Source of the DNA: Lucinisca nassula
Taxonomy: Eukaryota; Mollusca; Bivalvia; Lucinida; Lucinidae
DNA: 64,000 nucleotides
Direction of reading: 5' to 3'
Assembly (NCBI GenBank): GCA_963580285.1
Contig: OY757011.1
Location: forward strand, 116,121,037 to 116,185,036
The first letter of the stretch is position 1. Each line of letters opens with the position of its first letter. Under the pieces are notes generated by a model. That model saw only the letters and a list, made by a program, of their open reading frames with translations, was not told the DNA's origin and did no database searches. This document shows positions 45,905-56,699 of this stretch, in pieces. The position numbers and the translations under genes are program-made.

Positions 45905-48615
45905 ATAAAAACTTAAGTATAGAAAATTTCTAAGTGTGTTACGTTGACCATGACCTTGAGGTGAGGGGTGGGTGTATGGCTAACTATTGTCATAGCAAAT
46001 ATGAAGGAAATCAATTATATGGTTTGGAAAATATGAGTTATTATTATAGTTAAATATGAAACCTTCTATGTCTGTGACCTTGATGTTTAAGTGCAAGGAT
46101 GGTGTTATTGGTGAATATCTCTTAGGTTGTTTATCTATCATAGCAACAAATATAAACAAGGCATCGCATGCAATACAAATCCCCTCGCACTAGACAACTT
46201 GGTTGAGATATTATAAAATGCAACATTTGTGTAAAGTTTGTTTAAAAATCTATCAATAAATGTACGTTCTAGAGTGATGACAAAGTTTTTCTAAAAATAG
46301 CCACAGTGACCTTGACCTTGAGGTCATGACCTTGAAAGTCAAAGCAACTCAAGATATTATCATAAGAAACATTTGTGTGAAGTTCTATTAAAATCCATCA
46401 ATAAATGTAGGCGCTAGAGCGATGACAAAGTTTTTCTAAAAATAGCCACAGTGACTTTGACCTTGAGGTCATTACCTTGAAAGTCAAAGCAAGTCAAGTT
46501 ATTATCATAAGAAACATTTGTGTGAAGTTCTATTAAAATCCATTAATAAATGTAGGCGCTACAGCAATGACAAAGTTTTTCTAAAAATAGCCACAGTGAC
46601 CTTGACATTCAAAATAGCTTGAGATATTGTCATAAGGAACATTTGTGTGAAGTTATATTGAAATTGGTGAAAAAATGTAAGTGCTAGAGCACTGACAAAG
46701 TTTTTTGTAAAAATAGCCACAGTGACCTTGACCTTGAAAGTGGAACTCGCTAGAGATATTGTCATAAGGAACATTTGTATGAAGTTATATTGAAATCTGA
46801 AGAAATGTGGGCGCTAGAGTAATGACAAAGTTTTTCTAAAAATAGCCACAGTGACCTTGACCTTGAAAGTCGAAATGGCTCGAGATATTGTCATAAGGAA
46901 CATTTGTGTGAAGTTATATTGAAATCGGTGAAGAAATGTAAGCGCTAGAGGGATGACAAAGTTTTTCTAAAAATAGCAACAGTAACCTTGACCTTGAAAG
47001 TGGAATTTGCTAGAGATATTGTAATAAGGAACATTTGTGTGAAGTTATATTGAAATTGGTGAAGAAATGTAAGCGCTAGAGCAATGACAAAGTTTGTCTA
47101 AAAATAGCCACAATGACCTTCACCTTGAGGCCATTCCCTTGAAAGTCGAACACACTAGAGATATTGTGATAGGGAACATTTGTGTGAATTTATATTGAAA
47201 TCAGTGAAGAAATATAGGCACTATAGCGATGACAAAGTTTTTCTAAAAATAGCTACAGTGACCTTGACCTTGAGGCCACAACCTTGAAAGTCGTACTCGC
47301 TCGAGATATTTTTACAAGGAACATTTGTGTGAAGTTATATTGAAATCAGTGAAGAAATATAGGCGCTAGAGCGATGACAAAGTTTTTCTAAAAATAGCCA
47401 CTGTGACTTTGACCTTGAAAGTGGAACTCGCTAGAGATATTGTCATAAGGAACATTTGTATGAAGTTATATTGAAATCAGTGAAGAAATGTAGGCACTAG
47501 AGCGATGACAAAGTTTTTCTAAAAATAGACATAGTGACCTTGACCTTGAAAGTCAGAATGGCTCGAGATATTGTCATAAGGAACATTTGTGTGAAGCTAT
47601 ATTGAAATTGGTCAAGAAATGTAAGCGCTAGAGCGATGACAAAGTTTTTTTTTAAAAATAGCCACAGTGACCTTGACCTTGAGGCCATGACCTTGAAAGT
47701 CGAACATGCTCGAGATATTTTTATAAGGAACATTTGTGTGAAGTTATACTGAAATTGGTGAAGAAATGTAGGCGCTAGAGCGATAACAAAGTTTTCCTAA
47801 AAAATAGCCACAGTGACCTTGACCTTGAGGTCATGACCTTGAAAGTCGAACTTGCACATGATATTTGTATAAGGAACATTTGTGTGAAGTTATATTGAAA
47901 TTGGTGGTACAAATACTGAACCAAAGTCTTAAACATTAAAAATTTTCTAAGTCTGTGACCTTGACCTTGAGGTCATGGGTATGGGTGGGGGTATTGCTGA
48001 ATAAACGATTGGACCTATATGTATCATCATAGTAAATATAAACCAAATCCATTGTATGGTTATGAAAATATGAGCTCAAGTTCTACCTGGTACAAATACC
48101 TTAACCTGGGTCTTAAACATTAAAAATTTCAAGTCCATGACCTTGACCTTGAGGTCATGGGTATGGGTGGGGTTATTGCTGAATAAAACTTCAGTCCTAT
48201 ATCTATCATCATACCGAATATGAACCAAATTCATTACAAGGTTTGGAAAATATGAGCTCAAGTTCTACCTGGTACAAATACCTTAACCTGGGTCTTAAAC
48301 GTTAAAAATTTCAAAGTCCACGACCTTGACCTTGAGGTCTAGGGTATGGGTGGGGGTATTGCTGAATAAAACTTTGGACCTATATCTATCATCATACTAA
48401 ATATAAACCAAATCTATTGTATGGTTTGGAAAATATGAGCTCAAGTTCTACCTTGTACAAAAACCTTAACCTGAGTCTAACAGGATTACGTATGTACACA
48501 CTTTCGTACATTCGGAAACCATACGCACGTACGCACGTACGCACGTACCCACGGACGCACGTACGGAAAACCGAAAAACTATATGCCCCCGGCATCATAC
48601 GATGCGGGGGCATAA
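45905..48615 (-). repeat. Helentron 5'-terminal tandem array
   Basis: About twelve units of 131-146 bp (46260-47900), each with TGACAAAGTTTTTCTAAAAA, AGCCACAGTGACCTTGACC and GAGATATTGTCATAAGGAAC, then longer repeats with GGTCATGGGTATGGGTGGGG. A1 has only four of the short units, so copy number changes between copies. It ends in a GTACGCAC-rich segment and the terminal hairpin. Confidence 0.85.
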
Positions 48616-49014
48616 CAAAATAAACCATGCACAGCTCCTGTTTGGCATTACTGGTATTTCAATAGTTCTAACTTAATTTTCAATTATACTCAAGAGATTT
48701 TATAACAGGGAACTACTCACAATTCTTCAGCATAAATACAAATGTATTTACCTATTTGCAATATCTAAGCAAATTTTTAACAATACATTTACTAAGCACA
48801 TTGTTCGTTATGAAGAACTGAGTGCAGGTGTTTGGCCTAATTTGTCATGTGCAATATTTTGGCCTTATCTGCCGTGTGAATATTATTTTGTGCGAAAACT
48901 TTTCTAATAATATTTGGTGCTTTAATTTGTGACTTAAAAGACAAAGACCAAATCACTGAAATAACAAAAACAGTAGGATCAAGTTTACATGACAAAGCAT
49001 GTCTATGTACTTAC
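48616..49014. other. AT-rich intron, nothing recognised
   Basis: Between the Helentron 5' end and LRR exon b. Confidence 0.4.
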
Positions 49015-49086
49015 GCAGATTCAAGGCTTGATCTTTTCTTAAACACATTCTTGTCAATGTCCCTAATTCTGTTGTTACTTACATCT
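49015..49086 (-). CDS. LRR exon b (72 nt)
   Basis: Acceptor TTTGTAG and donor GTAAGT flank a 72 nt exon encoding one LRR, DVSNNRIRDID...VFKKRSSLES, with the LRR asparagine in SNN. The split last codon reads Ala (GC|T) rather than Leu at the next junction, a small departure from consensus. The downstream intron is 16.5 kb, the longest in the window, because it carries the Helentron. Confidence 0.8.
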
Positions 49087-49292
49087 CTACAAATATGGGG
49101 ATGCCAAAACAAATGTTAGTCGCAAGATTAGCTACCAAAGCTATGAGCTCAACTACAAATACACATACATGTACATGTGTACAGATAAACTGTATGAGTC
49201 CTAAAAGCTATAAAAACCTGCAAGCAAATAAGGTTGGAAAGCAAGACACTGAAATATCTATGACTCAAACACCAATGGATGAATGAAACTCA

Positions 49293-49835
49293 TCACATGA
49301 ACTAGTCCGTGAAATGAGGACCCCCCTATGCCCCACTTTATAATGAGAAAACGGGGATTTATTGGGGTATACATTTTTTTTCTTATTTTTACTCCAAGAC
49401 ATAGGTTGTGGGTACTCAATGAGGCGGTTCTAACGAGCACCCGTGACCTATGTTTGCAGTATTTATAAGAAAAATATGAGGTATTTTCATCAGAAAACTA
49501 GCCATTTTGGAGATTTGAAAAATGCACTATGTCGCACTGGTGTGTTATCGTAATTACAATAAATATCCATGTGACATAGTGTGTTCTTTTATATCTCAAA
49601 AACGGTTATTTTCTGACGAAAATTTGTGATATTTTTCCAATGACATGTTATGACCCAAACATAGGTTGTGGGTGGTCCTTAGAACTGCCTCAATAAGGTG
49701 GTTCTGATGAGTACCCATAATCTATATCTTGAAGCAGAAATAATGAAATAGTGTATACCCCTGAAGATCCTTGTTTTCTCTGTATAAAGTGGGGTTCACA
49801 CGAGTGCTCATTACATGGACTTGTTTACCTGGGGC
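49293..49835. mobile_element. Two abutting MITE family Q copies
   Basis: The first (49293-49550) has a half-deleted hairpin (TACTCAATGAGGCGGTTC). The second (49556-49835) is inverted, with a mismatched hairpin (GTGGTCCTTAGAACTGCC) and GACTTGTTTACC end. Confidence 0.65.
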
Positions 49836-50077
49836 CCCTTGTTCAAAACTAATGACGCTGTTAGCTAACGTATCGTTAAAACTTTGATCATTCAATATAG
49901 TGAAAATACTAACATTTTTGCTGATAAAATGTGAGCAGCTTTTGCAAATGCAAAAGCTGCTCACATTTTTTCAGCAAAAATACCAAAATTTTAGCTATTG
50001 AACTTGCTAGAACAAGTAACAATATGACCACTAATGAGCTCTTTAAGCTAACGATGCTTTGAACAACTGGGCCCTGA
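49831..50077. mobile_element. MITE family M7, reference copy
   Basis: Inverted ends GGGGCCCCTTGTTCAAAAC / GCTTTGAACAACTGGGCCC and a perfect central hairpin AATGTGAGCAGCTTTTGCA with its complement. Confidence 0.8.
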
Positions 50078-50129
50078 TGTTGTTATCAGATCCCAACGGA
50101 TATCTTCCCTTAGTTCCAGACTGCAATGT

Positions 50130-50262
50130 TTAAGGATAATTATGCGAGAATTTTATTATTTTAGCTTGAAAATGTATGTTGTGTGTACTCGTTAGAATCG
50201 CCTCTATGAGGCGATTCTAATGAGTACACACAACATACCCATATTTTATATTAGATTATCCC
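50130..50262. mobile_element. Short MITE with cassette II hairpin
   Basis: Arms TGTGTGTACTCGTTAGAATC / GATTCTAATGAGTACACACA: both arms carry GTGTGTAC/GTACACAC instead of the usual GTGGGTAC/GTACCCAC. Confidence 0.7.
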
Positions 50263-50264
50263 CA

Positions 50265-50580
50265 TTCTGCCTCTTTACCCTGCTCTTTGAAAGGCTACAT
50301 TACAATAACACACCCGTTCGACATTGCGCATTTTTTCACATCTCCGAAACGGCCACTGTTCCGATTGAAATGTGTGACATTTTTCTTATTAAAACTCATA
50401 ACATAGGTTGTGGGTGCTTGTTAGAACCACCTTGTTGGGTCAGTTCTAAGGACTACCCACAACCTATGTCTTGGAGCAGAAATAAGCAAAATAATGTATA
50501 ACCACATAAACACCAGTTATCTCTATATAAAGTGGGGTTAAACGGTGGGTGTTCATTTCACTGACTTGTTTACATGATGA
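50265..50580. mobile_element. MITE family Q copy (inverted)
   Basis: CATTACAATAACACACCCGT end and GGTGTTCATTTCACTGACTTG end; hairpin arm GGGTGCTTGTTAGAACCACC. Confidence 0.7.
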
Positions 50581-50817
50581 GAACAAATTTTTATAGTTCC
50601 GAAGGTGTTTGAGCCATTGAAATTTGACTGTTCATTTTAAGTTTATATAGACAGGCATTCAATATTCTCGACTTCAGAGCCCTAGTCCAGTCTACATATA
50701 ACTGTAAAAGTTCAGTAAATGTCAGAACCTTTGTTTCAGTATATTCCTTACCTTTTGTATATTTTTTTTGGCATTGTGCTTGTTTCACAAAATACCTGAA
50801 GGTAGCAAATAGTGTAG

Positions 50818-51040
50818 ACAACACACCCGTGTGGAATTTGTGGCAAAGTGTCGCGATTCTTTCATATCCCCAAAAATGGCTACTTTTTCAATAAAAAATT
50901 GTGATATATTTCTTATTTAAACTGATAACATAGGTTGTGGGTGCTCATTGGAGCTGCCTCATTGAGATGGGGCTAACGAATACCCACAACCTATGTCTTG
51001 GAGCAGAAATAATGTATATCACGGACTAAACTGTAGGTCT
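50818..51040. mobile_element. MITE family Q copy, right end lost
   Basis: CACACCCGTGTGG end and degenerate hairpin GGGTGCTCATTGGAGCTGCC. Confidence 0.6.
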
Positions 51041-51167
51041 GTATTTCTATTAAAACCATCAAGCATTTTAGAGAAACAATACAATACCAGTACATGTATA
51101 TGTGTACTATGATAGATGGGCAGAAAGAATGGGGACATGGTACAGCTGTTCAAAGATGGCTTGTTAA

Positions 51168-51391
51168 CCATTTTTTACCAAATGGAATCTTCCTCCTTAT
51201 ATATAGCAGGAGTTCGTTTCATAATTTATTGGTGTCAGGTTGTGTTTTCATCAAAATTTATTTGGAAAATGACTGAACTTGTAGCAAACAGTGAAGGCCC
51301 TGATCAGATGCCACATTCTGCGGTGTCTGATCTGGGCCTGCACTGTTTGCCAATTACCCTTTATGGGGTTTCCAATACCAAAAGGGTTAAA
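51168..51391. mobile_element. MITE family M3 copy
   Basis: ACCAAATGGAATCTTCCTCC and CCAATACCAAAAGGGTTAA ends; cassette I core GATGCCACATTCTGCGGTGTC. Confidence 0.72.
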
Positions 51392-51592
51392 GGAGGGATT
51401 AGTTTAAAAGATTTTTCTTTTTCCTGATTATTATATCGAATACATTCATTCTGATACTTGACAGTGAAGGAAAAAAAATCACAAAAATGCTTTTCCAATA
51501 CAGAAATGACAGTATGTGTATATAATGATATCATATACCAGTACCTTTATGATACTGTGCATGATATTATTGTACACATACATACATGTATT

Positions 51593-51819
51593 AGCCCATT
51601 TAGTACCAGAAACCCCAAAAGGGGTACCCTGGCAAACAGTGTTGGCCCAGATCAGACGCCGCGTTCTGCGGCGTCTGATCAGGGCCTCTACTGTTTGCTA
51701 AAAGTTCAGCTAATTTCCAAATAAATTTTGAAGAAAACAGAATCTGACACCCCTAAATTTTGAAATGGACTCCTGCTATATATAAGCAGGAAGATTCCAT
51801 TTGGGGCAAAAAGGGTTAA
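51593..51819. mobile_element. MITE family M3 copy
   Basis: TTAGCCCATTTAGTACCAG and AAAAAGGGTTAA ends; perfect core GACGCCGCGTTCTGCGGCGTC. Confidence 0.78.
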
Positions 51820-51892
51820 GATGATACTTCAATCTGAGCTAATAAAGGCTTTCCTTCATTTAGGTTATTTGAAAATAACTTTTCTTTATCAA

Positions 51893-52150
51893 AAACATCC
51901 CCGTCAACAGTGTATAAGTCATTTTGGAGATGCTGCTCCCTATTTCATGTGACTTTTACCCGACATTGAGATGAAAATGACATCTCAAGCCCTGTCGCCC
52001 AATGAAACCAATAGGGTTTATAAGCATGGACAGTCCGACTCGCACCACTTTGCCTGGGCAGGTTTAGATCCTCTAAGCGGTTTACCGGTACTTGTATGCG
52101 GTCAGTTTCAGCTCTGCGTGGAAGCATCATGCAGCCCATCTATGGGCGGG
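51893..52150 (-). mobile_element. SINE family S1 copy, head truncated
   Basis: S1 match whose GGCTTGAAGAAATAGATGGG head is shortened to CCCGCCCATAGATGGG. Confidence 0.72.
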
Positions 52151-52164
52151 GACGAAAAAAAACA

Positions 52165-52345
52165 ATCATTCAAAACACATTGTACACTATTATTTTTGCT
52201 GAAAAAAAAACAACACATGAGCAGCAAAAGTTACTCATTTTTCTTTCAGCAAAAATACCAGTTTGTTCAATACTACACTTTCTAAACAATCAAAGTTTTC
52301 ATTACTACAGAGTTTGTCAAGCTAGCAATGCTCTGAACAGCTGGA
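52165..52345. mobile_element. MITE family M7 fragment
   Basis: AACACATGAGCAGCAAAAG...TCAGCAAAAATACCAGTTTG and GCTCTGAACAGCTGG end correspond to the right part of M7. Confidence 0.5.
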
Positions 52346-52687
52346 CTGATAATCAGGTACATGTTTATTCCCTACATTGGGCTAGGTCTGACCATATTTC
52401 CATACCATCCCCATGTCAGTTTCACGAATGAATCCCTGTAAGTTTTTTTTCTTATATGTGCACTATGAAATGGGCAAGGAGTGGGTGATGTCGAGGTGGG
52501 GTCTTTCTTTAGGTCTCAAAAACCCTGGGAACCTTTACCAACAGACAAACAACACAACTGGAGTAATATTTCTCACACTTATTAACATTTGTTAAGTGTT
52601 AGTTATCATTATACTATACAGCTGGACAAAACATAAGCAGTACCCTATCAAACATTAGTGAGAACCCAGTCACATGCTTGTTACTAC

Positions 52688-52905
52688 AGTAAAAATCCTA
52701 AAAATTCGGACACCTTGATGACTTGCTGTAATTCTTATAGAATTTTAACAAGTTTGTTTCAGGATCCAGCTAGGAAACCAAAAATTGCAGACAGAATGGC
52801 AAACAGTGTAGACTTTGATCAGACTGCTCCTTCAGGAGCAGTCTGATCTGAGTCTACGCTGTTTGCTTAGGTCTGTCTATCCCAATACATAGGGTCATTA
52901 TGGTA
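52688..52905. mobile_element. MITE family M1 copy
   Basis: Ends CAGTAAAAATCCTAAAAATT and AGGGTCATTATGGTA; near-perfect cassette I hairpin around CAGACTGCTCCTTCAGGAGC. Confidence 0.78.
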
Positions 52906-53335
52906 TTCTACTGTAGAAGAACAAGTGAACACTTTTACCCAGTATGGACTGGCCCATACTAAGTGATTCAGCCCACTGAATTATTTTCACTACAGAGTGA
53001 TCATAAATACATAAATCTTCAAGAAATGATGTTGATGTAATTTTCCAGTTTTTCGAGCAATAATAACATCTTTTGCCAGTTTTTCCAGGAGTCTGGTTCA
53101 TTCATAAAATTGCAATGTCATGCTGACCTGATATAGCTCACTTGTTCACTAGCATATCTTTATCAGGTCAAGGTGTTGCAATGCAATTAATATAGGGGGT
53201 AACTGATAATAAAGTACAATACATTTGTGTTACTATGCTAGTCTGGGTAACCTGGCTGTGAACCCTGAAGATAATTTATTCTTGTGGTAGCGCTCACTTT
53301 AGACCTATATCTAGCATCATGCCAAATAGAATTCA
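52906..53335. other. Intron, nothing recognised
   Basis: No exon or repeat family was recognised. Confidence 0.4.
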
Positions 53336-53606
53336 GTCAGCCTCAATAGCACAGTGGTTAAAGCATTTGACTCATGATCGAGAGGTTGTGCTTTCGAATC
53401 TGGCAACCGTATAGAGGTGTGTCCTTGGGCAAGACACATAATGACACTGCCTCACTCCACCTAGGTGTAAATTGGTAGCAGTGGTGTAATAGTCACTGCC
53501 TCTCTCGCGCGTGCTTTAAAACATCCAGAATGAGCACTCGAGAGCGATTAAATAAGCTTGAAGCTTCCATCGCAATCGAACTAAAATAAATTAGTATAAA
53601 CTAAAT
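53336..53606 (+). mobile_element. tRNA-derived SINE family S2
   Basis: Flanked by TAGAATTCA (53327-53335 and 53607-53615). The head has A box TAGCACAGTGGTTAAAGC and B box GGTTGTGCTTTCGAATC, followed by a central domain GTCCTTGGGCAAGACACAT and TCCACCTAGGTGTAAATTGG of a kind widespread in invertebrate SINEs. A SINE, not a tRNA gene. Confidence 0.85.
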
Positions 53607-53615
53607 TAGAATTCA

Positions 53616-54030
53616 ATCTGCCCTAGGTTATGGAACATTAGAGTTCTTAAAAGCTTTAGGCTGCGGGTACCCATAAAAAATGCAAATACACTATGTACTT
53701 CTGCACTTGAAAGCATAAAAAAGGACTTGGTACTGCTTAAATATTGTCCAACTGTATATGAAATGAACAAATATTTTAGGATCACCCCACACTGTTACCA
53801 CCAACTAAACACACCTCCAAACTGACTAAGTCACCAGCTATGTGTATGTTACCATGTTAACAGATCACCATGGCAACCATTCTAGTACTTACAAGTATTT
53901 TAAAGCACTGAATGGAAGAATTTCAAGGTTTAAAACATATACATGAAATGTTTAAAGGACAGATCCATAAATTTGAATACCAAGAGAAAACGCACCAGGG
54001 TCAAATTTTTCAAAAGTAACAATATCGTTT
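53616..54030. other. Intron, nothing recognised
   Basis: No exon or repeat family was recognised. Confidence 0.4.
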
Positions 54031-54031
54031 A

Positions 54032-54256
54032 TACCGAAGCCCCATTATAACACAGTTCATTATAACACGGTTTGGATATAAAATGGTTTCAAGATGGATC
54101 CCAAAATGTGTAGATTATATAGAAAAATGACCATAAATGGTCATTTTTCTATATAATCTACACATTTTTGTTTGGATATAACAAGGTTGCTTAACTAACA
54201 CTGTTTCTGCTTTGGACCTTAACAATAGTGTTATAAAGAGGTTCGGGGGTATATTG
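54032..54256. mobile_element. MITE family M6 copy
   Basis: ATACCGAAGCCCCATTATAA and TTATAAAGAGGTTCGGGGGT ends; perfect 20 bp central arms (AAAAATGACCATAAATGGTC side). Confidence 0.78.
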
Positions 54257-54480
54257 TTTGTTAATGCATAGTTTAAACATTGATCATTTACTATCACAAA
54301 TGTGATATTAATATTTTTGCTGAAAAATGTGAGCAGCTTTTGCATTTGCAAAAGCTGCTCACATTTTTAGCAAAAATATATTAATATTTTCGCTAAAGAC
54401 ACATGAACAGTTTTTGCAGCTTTTGACTTTGCAAAAGCTGCTCACATTTTTAGCAAAAATATTTGTGTATTAGATATTGT
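54257..54480. mobile_element. MITE family M7 copy with duplicated hairpin arm
   Basis: Perfect hairpin TGAGCAGCTTTTGCATTTGC and complement, then a second AAAAGCTGCTCACATTTTTA at 54432. Right end lost. Confidence 0.65.
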
Positions 54481-54601
54481 ACAATTAACAGAGTCCCTCT
54501 GGAAAAGGGACCCCTTTACCCTTCAAAATTAGACCCTGCTGCTAAGGAAGACAAGCATAGTTCTGAAAGTGTTGCCTTTCCTAATGGTGCACACTTCTCT
54601 T

Positions 54602-54817
54602 TAACCTTTATCCTGCTGAATAAATTAATTTAGCCACACCCATTGCTGACTACCAACCAATCAAATTCCTTAATATAATGTATTCAGTCAATTCAAAAGC
54701 TGCATGAGAACCAGTGTAGATCCTGATCAGATGGCTTCATCAGAAGCCATCTGATCTGGATCTACACTGTTTGAATAGGTAGGTGTTGTCATGTTCAGCA
54801 GGATATTGGTTAACTCC
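54602..54817. mobile_element. MITE family M2 copy
   Basis: ACCTTTATCCTGCTGAATAA and GTTCAGCAGGATATTGGTTAA ends; core CAGATGGCTTCATCAGAAGC. Confidence 0.78.
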
Positions 54818-55135
54818 TGTATTCATGAGAATAGAATTATAAGAATCTTGCATGGGTGTGAGGGATGGATATAAAAAACCATCCAGAGGGTCACAGTCCA
54901 AAATCATGAGACTTGCCGAGTGATGCCAGACTGTGATGCCAGACTGTGATCCCGAGTGATGGATTTTTCTATCTATACTTCATACCCATGATAGATTCCA
55001 TTTTCCTGCATACCTTTCATTCTGTGTGTGGATTTTCAATAATACTGTCACTTTGACTGCTGACCTCCACTATACTATGGTGACATTGCTAAGACGCTTA
55101 GTGACGTCATAACATTCAATGACATCAACCTTCAT

Positions 55136-55415
55136 CAGGATAACAAGTCCGTGCAATGAAGACCCCTCTAAACCCCACTTTATAGAGAGAAAACTGGGAT
55201 TTATGGGAGTATTCATTATTTTGCTTATTAATGCTCAAAGACATAGGTTGTGGGCACTTGTTAGAACCACCTCCTTGATGCGGTTCTAACGAGCACCCAC
55301 AACGTATGGTATGAGTTAAAATAAGGAAAATATCACAGATTTTCATCAGTAAAGAAGCCATTTTGGGAAATGACAGATTGAACTTTGTCACACGGATATG
55401 TTATAACAATGTAAT
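55136..55415. mobile_element. MITE family Q copy
   Basis: AGGATAACAAGTCCGTGCAA end, cassette II hairpin with arm CACTTGTTAGAACCACCTCC, GTCACACGGATATGTTATAA end. Confidence 0.7.
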
Positions 55416-55436
55416 GATTGCATATATGATGTCCTC

Positions 55437-55737
55437 CACCCTGCCCATCGGGGCTTGAAGAAATAGATGGGCTGCATGATGCTTCAACACAGAGCTGAAA
55501 CCGACCACACCCAAGTACTGGTAAACCGCTTAGAGGATCTAAGCCTGCCTAGACAAAGTGATGCGAGTCGGACCATTCATGCTTATAAACCCTATTGGTT
55601 TCATTGGGTGACAGGGTTTTAGATGTCATTTCATCTCAATGTTGGGTAAAAGTCCCACAAAACTGAAAGCAACATCTCCAAAATGACCTATACAGTGTTG
55701 ACAGGGACATTAAACCTCAAATCAGATCAGATCAGAA
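55437..55737 (+). mobile_element. SINE family S1 copy
   Basis: Plus-oriented S1 (CTGCCCATCGGGGCTTGAAG head, GACATTAAACCTCAAATCAG tail followed by ATCAGATCAG). Confidence 0.78.
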
Positions 55738-56083
55738 CATGATGTCCTATATAACCAGTGCACATCAAATGTGTAGGATTTCTGGGTTTTTATCCTACCA
55801 CTGGGTAGGATAACCTGGGTAGGATATGAATTTATACCCCTATAACATTCCATATTACTTTATATGGTATGCAAGAAAAAGCATTCTTCAAAACCTCTCC
55901 CTATTTGTTCCTCTGAGCTTTAGATCTATCTATTGTAATGTAAAGCCCAAAGGCTAAGAAACTATATTCTAGCCATTTAAAAATGAACTAACTCTAAATT
56001 AATGTTGTCTATATTTACTTAAGCATTAAGCTTGATATAAACTTTATATAATTTAATACTGATGTCTTATTGAATAGCTTATA

Positions 56084-56312
56084 CACCACAATCTCTTTCT
56101 AACACTATAATAACTATTAATGGGGTCCAACGCAGAAACCGAGTTACTTTAACAACCGTGTTATATCCAAACAAAAATGTATAGATTAAATAGAAAAATG
56201 ACCATTTATGGTCATTTTTCTATATAATCTATACATTTTTTGGATCCATCTTGAAACCATGTTATATCCAAAGCCCTGTTATAACAAACCGTGTTATAAT
56301 GAAGTTGTGGTG
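56084..56312. mobile_element. MITE family M6 copy
   Basis: ATACACCACAATCTCTTTCT and AATGAAGTTGTGGTGAAT ends; perfect central arms. Confidence 0.75.
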
Positions 56313-56390
56313 AATTTACTTAAGCATTAAGCATGATATAAACTTTATATAATTTTAATACTGATGTTTTTTATTGAATAGCTAATATTT

Positions 56391-56641
56391 CTATAATATG
56401 AGCCCCGCCAAGCGAATTTGTGTCTTCGAGCATTCCGTCATGACAAATTTTAACTGCGCATGCCCAGCCTTTCAGAGGGGCCAGGGATACGGTTTTCTGT
56501 CTGAAGGTTCCTCTTGATTCACTGCTTGTATGAGCGAGCAGCGACGGTTCTGGCGAGACTGCGCGGATGCGCAGGCTCGCCTGAACCTTCGCTGCTCGCA
56601 TAGGCGATAAGTACCAAAATCGCTTGACGGGGCCCATATTA
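56391..56641. mobile_element. GC-rich palindromic MITE (M8) with 8 bp target duplication
   Basis: TAATATTT lies on both sides (56383-56390, 56642-56649). Ends TATAATATGAGCCCCGCC and its inverted partner GACGGGGCCCATATTATA. The interior is a long imperfect palindrome (GAGCGAGCAGCGACGGTTCT arm, GACTGCGCGGATGCGCAGG tip), far more GC-rich than its surroundings. An 8 bp duplication suggests a hAT-type mover. Confidence 0.78.
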
Positions 56642-56699
56642 TAATATTTGCGCAACGATTTAATCCTTAAAGTATCAATCACAACCACTGCAGATGACA

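Larger units (their letters stand above)
33230..48615 (-). mobile_element. Autonomous Helentron (about 15.4 kb), both termini identified
   Basis: Sense strand is minus. The 5' terminus (48615) reads TTATGCCCCCGCATCG; the 3' terminus reads GCGGGGGCAT, hairpin TGTGT-ACTTTGG-ACACA, then CTAG (33233-33230) before a T run. The subterminal inverted repeats are a perfect 10 bp pair. Both ends match the small element A1 at 17734-19164, which is how the borders were placed. The 5' third (45905-48615) is a tandem array; then come a proposed first coding exon (45209-45254), an intron loaded with SINEs, and the 8.3 kb Rep-helicase exon. It sits in the intron between LRR exons b and c. Alternative: the two A-type ends could be remnants of a separate element split by a second Helentron, but no other terminus was found inside. 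Confidence 0.78.

Noticed and set aside
46260..47900. CRISPR-like array
   Set aside because: Units are 131-146 bp tandem repeats without unique spacers or cas genes, in a eukaryotic transposon.
53336..53420. Possible tRNA gene
   Set aside because: A and B boxes are present but there is no cloverleaf, a long SINE body follows, and target duplications flank it.
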